From positions 15,149-50,339 of the forward strand of contig JAGNDO010000009.1 in NCBI GenBank assembly GCA_018003515.1: a stretch of 35,191 nt of DNA, read 5' to 3'. Numbering within the stretch: position 1 is the stretch's first letter; the number at the start of each line of letters is the position of its first letter. Shown in pieces: positions 7,443 to 14,968 of the stretch. The position numbers were made by a program, and so were the translations under genes. Under the pieces are notes generated by a model. The model worked only from the letters and a program-made list of their open reading frames with translations. It did no database searches and had not been told where the DNA came from. This stretch comes from Caldilineaceae bacterium (lineage in GTDB: Bacteria; Chloroflexota; Anaerolineae; Caldilineales; Caldilineaceae).

Positions 7443-7527
7443 AGGGAATATGGACCAGAAACCCTGTGTGAGGTGGGGTATACTGATGGGAAACTTCCGG
7501 CCTGATGGCTGTTGCACTGGGCTATAT

Positions 7528-7556
7528 TTGACGTTCCGGGCCAGACTCAGTATACT
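7528..7556 (+). promoter_or_regulatory. Sigma70-type promoter of tRNA-Leu
   Basis: TTGACG (7528-7533) and TATACT (7551-7556) are separated by 17 bp. Transcription would start near 7563, about 20 nt before the mature tRNA. Confidence 0.75.
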
Positions 7557-7582
7557 CAGTGATTGTAATTTGCTGGATATTG

Positions 7583-7669
<87 letters not shown>

Positions 7670-7916
7670 AAACTGCCCCCAACTCTATCTCTCTGCAAGA
7701 TTTTTTGCAAGACACCTCTGGGAATAGGAATATTACCAGAATGTCGCTTCTTGTTGATGGTGGATGGCCGGGTGGTTGCAGATTGGTGACGGGTGAAGTT
7801 CTGTGGAACCGGGTAGGGTGTGTGAGCGTTACCTCCCCGATACGCCACGGTTGACAGCCCGATGACCTGTCGGCAGCCAATCCGTGTGCCTGAACCCATT
7901 ATACAGGAATTGACCA

Positions 7917-9317
7917 ATGGCAGAAAACAAACCCTTAGCCCCTTCGCCCTCCAAGACGCATACCAGCCCGCGCTACAGTTCACCGCAATCTTTGGCCCGC
8001 CTGTCCAAATCTGGCCGGGCTTTTTTCGTGCCCGCCATCCGGGCCTTTGGTACCTTGGTGGGCCCGCTTTTCGCCATCCTGCTTGTGCTGATCTTGATCG
8101 CCGGCTGTTCATCGAAAGGTGGGGCGGACGACAGCCCCAGCGCGCTGATGGTGGAAACCCAGACTATCGCCCTGGCCTACCAGGCCCACGGGGATGTGGC
8201 CCTGGCCCGGGCGGATCTGGTCAAACTGGGCATGGCCAACCCGGAGCAATGGCTGCTGCTGACCACAGAGACCGCCATCAGCGGCGGTGACAGCCAACTG
8301 AGCGCCGGGGGCGCCCTGGCCCTGGTCAAGTTGACCCACGATTTGGGGCTGCGCTCCACGGCTGTGGATGCCTTCGCCAGCCAGAATAATTTGATTGCAA
8401 CCAAAACTGCTGCCCAACCCCAGGCCCAGGCGGAGAGCAACACGGCGGCCCTGGTCTCCGCACTCCCGGCCGCCGTGGCGGCCGCGCCAACCGAGCCCCC
8501 AGCCCCAGCCGTCGCGTCGGAAGCGATTGATCCCACCCCGATCCCCGCCAACACCCCGGCCCCGGCCACGCCCAAGGCATCGCCCCAGACCACCATGAAT
8601 GTGCGGGGTGGACCCGGCACGGACTATGCCGTTGTGGCCAGCGTTCAAGGCGGGACCAGCGTGCCCATCGTGGCCAAAAATCCCGAGGGGGACTGGTGGC
8701 AGGTGCAGTTGGACAATGGCGGCACTGGCTGGCTCTACGGTCCCTTGGTTGAGATCAGTGGAGAGACCAATGCCGTTGTGGTGGCGGCCAATATCCCCGC
8801 CCCGCCGCCCACGTCCGTGCCAGCGCCCACATCCGTGCCCCAACCCACCTCCCCCCCCGCCCCCTCCGGCCCGGATTTCCGCATGATCAGCAAAGAGCTG
8901 TGGGATGTGGAGCGCAACGGGGGGCGGCTGGACGGCACATCGGTGAACTGTGGCGAAAGACGAGAGCTGAACGTCATTGTGCTGGATGCCGGGGGCAATC
9001 GACTGAACGGGGTGGCTGTCCAGGTCATCTATGGTTCAAAAGAGATCTACGTCACCGGTGCCCAAGGCAAGGGAGACGGCCAGGTTGAGTTCGTTTTGGG
9101 TGCCGGACAGGGCGTCTTCGTCCTGCGCGATGCTGATGGCAGCGAAGCGTCCAGCGACCGTGTGGAGGGGTTGGTGACCGATCCCAGAGAAATGTCCGAT
9201 CAGATCTTGATCGGCGGACGCTATTGCACAGATGGTGCAAGCTGCGCCAGTTTCAAACAGACACTGGGCTGTATTGCCCATTATAGTTGGACCGTGGTCT
9301 TCCAGCGCGGGTACTAA
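7917..9317 (+). CDS. Predicted lipoprotein with SH3b domain and C-terminal domain shared with the next gene
   Basis: The protein has 466 residues. An unusually long basic/Ser-Pro-rich leader (1-48) precedes a hydrophobic stretch and lipobox, LILIAGC, with the lipidated Cys at 64. Residues 70-165 form a helical region. About 170-222 is Ala/Pro-rich. Residues 225-281 form a bacterial SH3 domain (MNVRGGPGTDYAVVASVQGG through GDWWQVQL and GWLYGPLV), often a peptidoglycan- or peptide-binding module. After a Pro-rich linker, residues 325-466 form a domain with LDAGGNRLNGVAVQVIYG and a terminal WTVVFQRGY; the same signature ends the next protein. ATG at 7917 follows AGGAATTGACCA. Predicted to be anchored outside the membrane; function unknown. 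Confidence 0.8.
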   Translation: MAENKPLAPSPSKTHTSPRYSSPQSLARLSKSGRAFFVPAIRAFGTLVGPLFAILLVLILIAGCSSKGGADDSPSALMVETQTIALAYQAHGDVALARADLVKLGMANPEQWLLLTTETAISGGDSQLSAGGALALVKLTHDLGLRSTAVDAFASQNNLIATKTAAQPQAQAESNTAALVSALPAAVAAAPTEPPAPAVASEAIDPTPIPANTPAPATPKASPQTTMNVRGGPGTDYAVVASVQGGTSVPIVAKNPEGDWWQVQLDNGGTGWLYGPLVEISGETNAVVVAANIPAPPPTSVPAPTSVPQPTSPPAPSGPDFRMISKELWDVERNGGRLDGTSVNCGERRELNVIVLDAGGNRLNGVAVQVIYGSKEIYVTGAQGKGDGQVEFVLGAGQGVFVLRDADGSEASSDRVEGLVTDPREMSDQILIGGRYCTDGASCASFKQTLGCIAHYSWTVVFQRGY

Positions 9318-9400
9318 AATGTCACGTCCGCCGCAAAGACGCCAAGAGCGCAAAGAAAATAAAACCGTCCTCGGCGAATCTCTGCGGTTGATTTCTGTCT
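9318..9400. repeat. Dispersed 'CGCAAAGACGCCAAGAGCGCAAAG'-type repeat
   Basis: Just after the lipoprotein stop the sequence reads CCGCAAAGACGCCAAGAGCG followed by CAAAGAAAATAAAACC, then CGAATCTCTGCGGTTG. Repeats of this wording, with a complementary TCTCTGCGG half, occur as dispersed intergenic elements in several bacterial groups (recalled, not checked). No gene is seen in 9318-9560. TATGAT at 9439-9444 is a weak -10 candidate. Confidence 0.5.
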
Positions 9401-9560
9401 AAAAACGGCCAAAATTAGGTCTTGGCCTCGAAATAGGGTATGATCATCGGGATCTTGCCTGGTTTTTCCCGTCTAGCGCGTTCAAGAAAACGGCTGTCGG
9501 GCTGTGGATGCGCAAGGTTTCGAGCGCACAGATCCACCGCGGTTTCCAGAGGAGCTACCA

Positions 9561-12278
9561 TTGAACGTTGAATTTTTAAGAAATATCCCACTTTTTGCCA
9601 CCCTGTCGGATCAGGAGTTGGCCCTGGTTGCGGAACGGCTGCAAGCCGAGCAACGGGTCAAAAATGAACGCCTCTTCCGGGTGAGTGAGACCAGCGACAC
9701 CATGTATCTGTTGGGTCGGGGGTTTGTCAACCTGACCACAGAGAGCGGGCTGACCCTGGCCACCCTGGGCGCAGGCAGCACCCTGGGCGAGGCGGACCTC
9801 TTCCGCAATGCCCGCCGCACCCTCAACGCCGTGGCCGCTGCGGATCTGGAGGTGTGGAGCCTTTCCAACACGGCCCTGCGTCAACTACTCCAGTCTCACC
9901 CCATGATTGGGGCCAAGCTGAGTGGCAACTTTGGCGAACAACTGGTGCAGATGGAGGGCTATCTGGTGGATCGGCTGGCCGATGTGCCCGCCTTGGGGGA
10001 TCTGTCCCGGGCCACCTTGGTGGAGTTGGCTCGCCGCATGCACCCCGAACATCTCCAGGCCGGGGAACTCCTCTTCCGCGCCAACAGCACCCCGGATGGC
10101 CTCTTCCTGGTGGAATCCGGCGAGCTGAGTCTGCGGCCCGTGGGTGGCGTGGCCGATGCCACGGTCGTGCGGCCCGGCCAATTGTTGGGCGTGCAGTCCC
10201 TGCTCACCAACCGTCCCTATCGTCACGATGCCGCGGCCAATCAGCCCAGCCTGGTGTGGTTGCTTTCTCCGGCAGATTTCCAGGCAGTCAACCGCGCCCA
10301 TCCCAGTCTGCGCCGCAATTTGGGTCGCACCATCAACGCCCGGCTGGATCAAAACGAGCAACTCAAGGCCGTGGTGCGGTTGGCCCAACTGCCCCTCTTT
10401 GCCCAAATGGATCCCCAGGGCTTGCAGGCCATCGCTCAAAACCTGGTGCCGCAACATCTGACCGCTGGCGAGCCGATTTATGGGTTGGATGAGCCGGGCG
10501 ACGCCCTCTATTTGGTGGAAGAGGGCGAGGTCGAGCTGACCGTCAAGAACAACATCGGCGTGGTGGAAGAGCTGGCGCGGGTCACCAAGGGCGGTTTCTT
10601 TGGCGAAATGAGCCTGTTGACCGGCAAAAAGCGTACCGAAGCGGCCACAGTCACCCGTGACACAAATGTCTGGCTACTCTACAAGACCGAATTGGACGCA
10701 TTGGTCGGTCAATATCCCTCTATTGGCACCTCTTTGAGCCAGGGGTTGGCCAGCCGTCTGGCCGCCGCCGAAATTCAGGTGGACGAGAACCGTTTCCGCC
10801 GCTTTGCCCTCTTTGCCAACGGCAGCCAGGCCGAGCTGCGGGATGTGGCGCAGCGTCTGCGCCCCACCCGCTATCGGGCCGGAGAAGCGGTCTATCGGGC
10901 CGGCACCCGAGGCGATACCATGTATTTGGTCGAGCGGGGTTCCGTGCGTTTGCAGCCCTATAGCGGGAGCAGTTGGGTGGTGGGCGCAGGCGATTTCTTT
11001 GGCGAGCGGGCTGTGCTCACGGACAAGCCTCGCAGCGTCAGCGCCTTTGCCGAGACCGAACTGGATCTCCTGACCTTGCGCAAGGATGATCTGGAAGCTC
11101 TGATGATGCAGCACCCGGCCTTGGGGCTGAATTTGAGCCGAGCCTTGAGCCAACGGGTCATCGCTCAGACGGCCCCGGCAGCCCCGGCGGGATCTGTCAT
11201 GCCGGCCATTGCCCCCATTCCCGATCCTGTTCCAGCTGGGCGAGACGTGGCTGCCAGCCGCACGGCTATGCCCTCTGTCGCGCCCGGTGAAGGCGGACCG
11301 GCCTATGTTTCTCCGGCAACGGCCCGGCGGCGACGAACCGCCGCGGAAGATCGGGGCGAGCGCAAAGAACGCCGGGCGGGTCAACCTCTTGCTCTGGTGC
11401 AATGGTTTAGCAATCTGAGCAGTGGCGGCAAAGTGCGAGCGGCCCTGTTGCTTCTGCTTTTGATCTGGCTGATGCTGATCGCCGCCCCCATGGCCCTGAT
11501 CAACTTGATGAGCGGTCCCAGCGTGGCCAGCGGCGAAGCGGCACCTGTCTCTGCCAACGCCTTGGCCGCCGTCACCGATCGGGCAGGTGTGGCCGTGGCT
11601 ATGGCCTCGGACCAGGACTTGGCCTTCCAAGATCAACTGGTGTTGGCGGATCAAGAAGTAGTCGCCACCCCCACCTATACCCCGGCCCCCACCGGCACAT
11701 TCGTGCCCACCGCCACCCCCACGGTGACCCCCATCCCCACGCAGACGCCGATCCCCGCCGCCACCTTCACCCCGCAGCCGGTCTATGCGGCCCCCGTGGC
11801 CTTCGTGCAAGCGGAAGTGGCGGCGGCCTCTGTGGAAGAAGCCCCTGCCCCGTCCCTGCCTCCCCGCATTTGGGACGGACGGCTGGATGGCTTGGGTGTC
11901 AGCCTGCGGGAAGCCGGCGTAGGCTCCGGTCAACAATTCTGGCGGCTGATCGAAGTGCGCTGGCAGAACGAGCAGGAGGGCGGCGGCAAGCACAACATCT
12001 ATGTGGAGACCCTGGACGAGGGCGGCAATCGGCTGGTTGGCATCCCCGTGACCGTTTTCTGGGGAGATGGCTCGATGACCTTAAAGACCGAGGACAAGCC
12101 TGCCCCGGACTACGCCTTCAGCTATCCCATGTATGCGGCCGGTCAGTCCTACAGCATCCAGGCGGAAGGATTGCCCAGCGATGTGTTGCAAGGAGCTGGT
12201 CTGGGCGATCAGGCCCGGCGTGCCTGGACCATCCACGTCAACTATATCCTGGTCTTCCAGCGCACCACCATGCCGTAA
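9561..12278 (+). CDS. Membrane protein with four cyclic-nucleotide-binding-like domains and an extracytoplasmic domain
   Basis: About 905 residues. Four tandem CNB (CAP_ED) domains occupy roughly 5-128, 140-262, 272-400 and 411-535. Each starts with a pattern such as LRNIPLFATLSDQEL and has a beta-roll; the third has FGEMSLLTGKKRTEAAT and the fourth FGERAVLTDKPRS, close to the phosphate-binding cassette consensus, while the second is degenerate. A basic linker leads to one TM segment (626-650), a Thr/Pro stalk, and a C-terminal domain (about 770-905) with LDEGGNRLVGIPVTVFWG and a terminal LVFQR, like the preceding lipoprotein. So cytosolic sensors are tied to an outside domain. No DNA-binding domain is present. 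TTG at 9561 is chosen because AGAGGAG sits 6 nt upstream and the protein then begins at the CNB fold; a GTG at 9504 is the alternative. Confidence 0.82.
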   Translation: MNVEFLRNIPLFATLSDQELALVAERLQAEQRVKNERLFRVSETSDTMYLLGRGFVNLTTESGLTLATLGAGSTLGEADLFRNARRTLNAVAAADLEVWSLSNTALRQLLQSHPMIGAKLSGNFGEQLVQMEGYLVDRLADVPALGDLSRATLVELARRMHPEHLQAGELLFRANSTPDGLFLVESGELSLRPVGGVADATVVRPGQLLGVQSLLTNRPYRHDAAANQPSLVWLLSPADFQAVNRAHPSLRRNLGRTINARLDQNEQLKAVVRLAQLPLFAQMDPQGLQAIAQNLVPQHLTAGEPIYGLDEPGDALYLVEEGEVELTVKNNIGVVEELARVTKGGFFGEMSLLTGKKRTEAATVTRDTNVWLLYKTELDALVGQYPSIGTSLSQGLASRLAAAEIQVDENRFRRFALFANGSQAELRDVAQRLRPTRYRAGEAVYRAGTRGDTMYLVERGSVRLQPYSGSSWVVGAGDFFGERAVLTDKPRSVSAFAETELDLLTLRKDDLEALMMQHPALGLNLSRALSQRVIAQTAPAAPAGSVMPAIAPIPDPVPAGRDVAASRTAMPSVAPGEGGPAYVSPATARRRRTAAEDRGERKERRAGQPLALVQWFSNLSSGGKVRAALLLLLLIWLMLIAAPMALINLMSGPSVASGEAAPVSANALAAVTDRAGVAVAMASDQDLAFQDQLVLADQEVVATPTYTPAPTGTFVPTATPTVTPIPTQTPIPAATFTPQPVYAAPVAFVQAEVAAASVEEAPAPSLPPRIWDGRLDGLGVSLREAGVGSGQQFWRLIEVRWQNEQEGGGKHNIYVETLDEGGNRLVGIPVTVFWGDGSMTLKTEDKPAPDYAFSYPMYAAGQSYSIQAEGLPSDVLQGAGLGDQARRAWTIHVNYILVFQRTTMP

Positions 12279-12304
12279 AAGGGATCAGGGTCAATTTGCC
12301 GCAC

Positions 12305-12347
12305 AAAAAAGCCGGGACGCATCATCATGATGCGTCCCGGCTTTTTT
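12305..12347 (+). terminator. Strong bidirectional rho-independent terminator
   Basis: A near-perfect ~20-bp stem: AAAAAAGCCGGGACGCATCA from 12305, complement ending TTTTTT at 12347, centred on C12326. It lies about 27 nt after the CNB protein stop. Confidence 0.92.
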
Positions 12348-12383
12348 ATTTGCGGAAGTCACTGCCCAGCCACCCCCTCCCAG

Positions 12384-12404
12384 CCTCCCCCAGATTGGGG
12401 GAGG
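12384..12404. repeat. Small palindrome CCTCCCCCA/TGGGGGAGG
   Basis: 9-bp arms at 12384-12392 and 12396-12404 around GAT. This is a GC-rich intergenic hairpin between convergent genes. Confidence 0.6.
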
Positions 12405-12438
12405 AGCCGGATCGCCGTAGTCGGATGGGAGTCCGGTA

Positions 12439-12485
12439 AACCCCACCCTAACCCTCCCCAATTTGGGGAGGGTTAGGGTGGGGTT
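12439..12485. repeat. Perfect 22-bp inverted repeat
   Basis: Arms at 12439-12460 (AACCCCACCCTAACC onward, ending CTCCCCA) and 12464-12485 are exact complements with only ATT between. It lies about 26 nt beyond the stop of the minus-strand gene at 12511. There is no T run, so it is not a classical terminator; it may be a dispersed hairpin element. Confidence 0.8.
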
Positions 12486-12510
12486 AGTAGTTGCCGTAAA
12501 TTGGACCTGA

Positions 12511-13242
12511 TCAGATAGTCAGATCCCCCTGCCCGGTGATGACCTGCTGGCTGCTGAGAATCATGGGGTTGTCACGCCCGTCGGCCTGGGCGGGCAGGAG
12601 GCGGCGGGCGATGCGGGTGGCCCAGGTGTAGCTGCGGCTGACCGCGTAGGTGTAAGGTTTTCCCCCCAGCCAATGCCACAGGAAGACGCTTAAGCTCGGT
12701 TCCGGCAGCCAGTTGACCCCGGTGGCCCCATTATAGACCTTGGCCCCCAGAGCTTGCCATGTGGGGGCCAGGGTGACCCCATAGCAGTTGACCCCGTAGA
12801 CCATGCGCAGATCCAGGGCTTGGGAATTGGCCGCCACGGCCTGCTTGAGCGGGCCGAATGTCTCTTCGCCCACATATTGCGTGCCGCCGCAGCCCACCAA
12901 ATGGCATTCCACCCCATGCACCAGCAAGAGCAGATCCACCTGATGGGTGGGGCTGGTCTTGAGCAGCGCCCGGCTCAACATGGCCCCCGTGGCTCGTTCA
13001 TCCTCCAGGATGATCACCCGGTCGTAGCGGCGATAGGCCCCCAACAGGCGCAAAAGGCCCTTGGCGTATTCCTCGGTGACGTAGTCGAGAAGGTTCATGG
13101 CCCATTTGGGCAAAGTCACCCCGGAAATGTTGCCGCCATTTTCCAAGAAGACGACCAGGGCCAGAGGTTTCTTGGTCGAATACTGGCGGGCGAGTTCGGC
13201 GTCGGGGGCGAATTTGAAGATGGGTGGGGTGGCTTGGCTCAT
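12511..13242 (-). CDS. Uncharacterised protein, possible caspase-like (clan CD) fold
   Basis: The protein has 243 residues, soluble, with no signal peptide. I do not recognise a named family. A hydrophobic strand followed by His-Gly (DLLLLVHG, H109/G110) and, 44 residues later, a second strand ending in Cys (DLRMVYGVNCYG, C153) followed by a LGAKVYNGATG turn match the His/Cys dyad layout of caspase, CHAT and legumain-type proteins. That assignment is inference from pattern only. An acidic loop (ILEDERATGAML) lies before the first strand. ATG at 13242 has GGAG 11 nt upstream. It is the last gene of a leftward series that begins at lepB, 66 nt after the small protein at 13309-13590. Confidence 0.6.
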   Translation of the reverse strand: MSQATPPIFKFAPDAELARQYSTKKPLALVVFLENGGNISGVTLPKWAMNLLDYVTEEYAKGLLRLLGAYRRYDRVIILEDERATGAMLSRALLKTSPTHQVDLLLLVHGVECHLVGCGGTQYVGEETFGPLKQAVAANSQALDLRMVYGVNCYGVTLAPTWQALGAKVYNGATGVNWLPEPSLSVFLWHWLGGKPYTYAVSRSYTWATRIARRLLPAQADGRDNPMILSSQQVITGQGDLTI

Positions 13243-13308
13243 GGGTTGATTGCTCCGGCATTTTCAGAAAAGGGAGAATGGGGCTAAAGGTTGCAACGGG
13301 TGCGGCTA

Positions 13309-13590
13309 TCAAACCCGCACGGCGCGCACGGTCAAGTTTGTCACCAGGGGGTCCAAGCCGGCCAGGGTCTCCCGCCATTTTTTGGAAGCCAGCAAACGTT
13401 GCACTTCTTCCTCGGTGTCAAGCACGCTGCCGCTCTGGATTTGGGGAGATTCGCCCCAAATCGTGTACCACACATCGGCCACGTTGGCCCCAAAGCGCAC
13501 CAGGGTCGGCCCCAATACCTGGGCAAAATAGCGCTGGCAATCTTCTTCTTTGCCGGCCTGCATATCATAGCTGACATAGATCTTGTACAT
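13309..13590 (-). CDS. Small protein, probable dimeric alpha/beta-barrel (NIPSNAP/ABM-like)
   Basis: The protein has 93 residues. It starts with a strand (MYKIYVSYDMQAG), then a helix rich in charged and aromatic residues (EEDCQRYFAQVLGPTLVRFG), strands VADVWYTIWG and SGSVLDTEEE, a second helix (EVQRLLASKKWRETLAGLDPL) and a last strand (TNLTVRAVRV). This beta-alpha-beta-beta-alpha-beta order fits a ferredoxin-like dimeric barrel. Such domains bind small ligands or act as monooxygenases; no activity can be assigned. It lies 31 nt after the PucC-like gene, so it is likely co-transcribed. Confidence 0.6.
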   Translation of the reverse strand: MYKIYVSYDMQAGKEEDCQRYFAQVLGPTLVRFGANVADVWYTIWGESPQIQSGSVLDTEEEVQRLLASKKWRETLAGLDPLVTNLTVRAVRV

Positions 13591-13621
13591 GGGTCATCTC
13601 ATTTCCAACGAACCTGATCTT

Positions 13622-14968
13622 TTAATCCGACGCCAGGGACAACACATCCGCCAGGTTGATCTCCGCCTGTTCCCGGAACTCATCCACGTGGATCGAGCGG
13701 AACATCCAGATGGCGACCAGCAGCCCCACGATCTCGATGGCAAAGACCGATACGTAGCCAAAGAGCAGATTGCCGGTCACGGCGTAGACCACATCCCGCA
13801 GGATGCCGCTGACGATGCCGCCCACGGCCTGCCCGGCAAAGTTGGCCACGCCCCAGGCCCCAATGTAGAGACCGGCGGCGTGGGGCAAGGTCATATCCAG
13901 CATAAAGCTGAGGTTGCTCAGGGTCATCAGGCCGCCCCCAACCCCCAGCAGAAAAATGGAGCCGCTAAAGGCCGAGATCTGCCCCATCAGCCCGGTGATG
14001 GAGATCAGACCGAAGGCGATGGCGGCCACCCCGGCCCCAATGTTGGCGCTGCGTTTCTTGCCGATGCGTTTCACCAAAGGGATGGACCCCAGTATGGCCA
14101 CCAAGAAACCCATGCCCCACATCCGGGTCAGCCCGGAGGTGGCGGAGACATCCATGCCCAAGGCATCGGCGCCAAAGGGTTCCAGCAGCACATCCTGGGC
14201 GTGGATGCTGATCAACACCAGGACCAGATACCAGAAAAAGCGCCAGGCCACCGGGTTGCCTATGAGTACACGAATGGCCCCGATGGGATCTGTGGCTGTG
14301 TTGTGTTTGGGTTTTTCGTCGGCCCGTAGCGGCGGCTCTAAATCCACCGTGCCCAGCAGGATTAGAAAGGTGGAGATCAGCCAGACCACGCCAAAGGAGG
14401 TAAAGAGCGCCGTGGGCGAATAGTCCACCAACATGGTTTTGAGCAGGGTGCTGATCAAGATCGTACTCAAGATCATGACCGTAAACATAATGCTGACCGT
14501 CCGGTTGCGCCAGTTGGCCTTGCTGACCGCGGTCCCCTCGGCTCCTTCGCCGGTGCTGAGTTCGGCCAGCAAGGAGAGATAGCTGACCGAGGCCACATTT
14601 ACCCCCACGCCCCAGATGGTGAAGAAGAAGATGGCGGCGGCAAAGCCGGGCAGAAAGTTGGCATCCATCCAATAGGCCGTGTGGGCGGTCATGTAGCTGC
14701 CCGCCGCGGCCAACAGGCCACCCATCAAAATCCACGGCACCCGATGGCGGTTCCAGACCGGGTGGCTATCCGTCCAGTTGCCCATAGGCACTTGCAGCGG
14801 GGAGAGCAGATAGGGCAGGGCCACCAAAAAGGCCACCAGGGTGGCGGACATCTTCATGTCCGAGATCATGATGCGGTTCAAGGTGCTGGTGACCGGTACC
14901 ACGGTGATGGAAACCGCCACATGCACAAGGGTGAGCTGAATTACTTTACGCCAATTCATCATAGCCAT
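13622..14968 (-). CDS. MFS transporter of the BCH/PucC family
   Basis: The protein has 448 residues with about 12 predicted TM segments. The N-terminal half has VAVSITVVPVTSTLNRIMI, LVALPYLLSPLQVPMGNWTD followed by SHPVWNRHRVPWILMG. The latter, an Asp-x-His-Pro then Arg-x-Pro motif in the first cytosolic loop, is characteristic of the PucC/LhaA/bacteriochlorophyll-synthase 44.5-kDa (BCH) branch of the major facilitator superfamily. In phototrophs these proteins help light-harvesting complexes assemble; homologs also occur in organisms without photosynthesis genes. No pigment biosynthesis gene is in this window. Its start overlaps the stop of the upstream permease-HAD gene by 10 nt, which suggests translational coupling. 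Confidence 0.78.
   Translation of the reverse strand: MAMMNWRKVIQLTLVHVAVSITVVPVTSTLNRIMISDMKMSATLVAFLVALPYLLSPLQVPMGNWTDSHPVWNRHRVPWILMGGLLAAAGSYMTAHTAYWMDANFLPGFAAAIFFFTIWGVGVNVASVSYLSLLAELSTGEGAEGTAVSKANWRNRTVSIMFTVMILSTILISTLLKTMLVDYSPTALFTSFGVVWLISTFLILLGTVDLEPPLRADEKPKHNTATDPIGAIRVLIGNPVAWRFFWYLVLVLISIHAQDVLLEPFGADALGMDVSATSGLTRMWGMGFLVAILGSIPLVKRIGKKRSANIGAGVAAIAFGLISITGLMGQISAFSGSIFLLGVGGGLMTLSNLSFMLDMTLPHAAGLYIGAWGVANFAGQAVGGIVSGILRDVVYAVTGNLLFGYVSVFAIEIVGLLVAIWMFRSIHVDEFREQAEINLADVLSLASD

Noticed and set aside
7851-7905. TTGACA at 7851 with TATACA at 7900 as a promoter for the lipoprotein gene
   Set aside because: The spacing is over 40 bp, far from the usual 16-18 bp.
9504-9560. 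GTG start for the CNB protein
   Set aside because: No ribosome-binding site is near it, whereas TTG at 9561 has AGAGGAG at ideal distance and begins at the CNB fold; kept as an alternative only.
10674-11993. A 439-codon antisense frame opposite the CNB gene
   Set aside because: Low-complexity shadow, no start signal; the sense gene has clear CNB motifs.
13622-14968. Evidence that the organism is phototrophic
   Set aside because: A single PucC/BCH-type transporter is not enough; the family has non-phototrophic members and no pigment gene is present.
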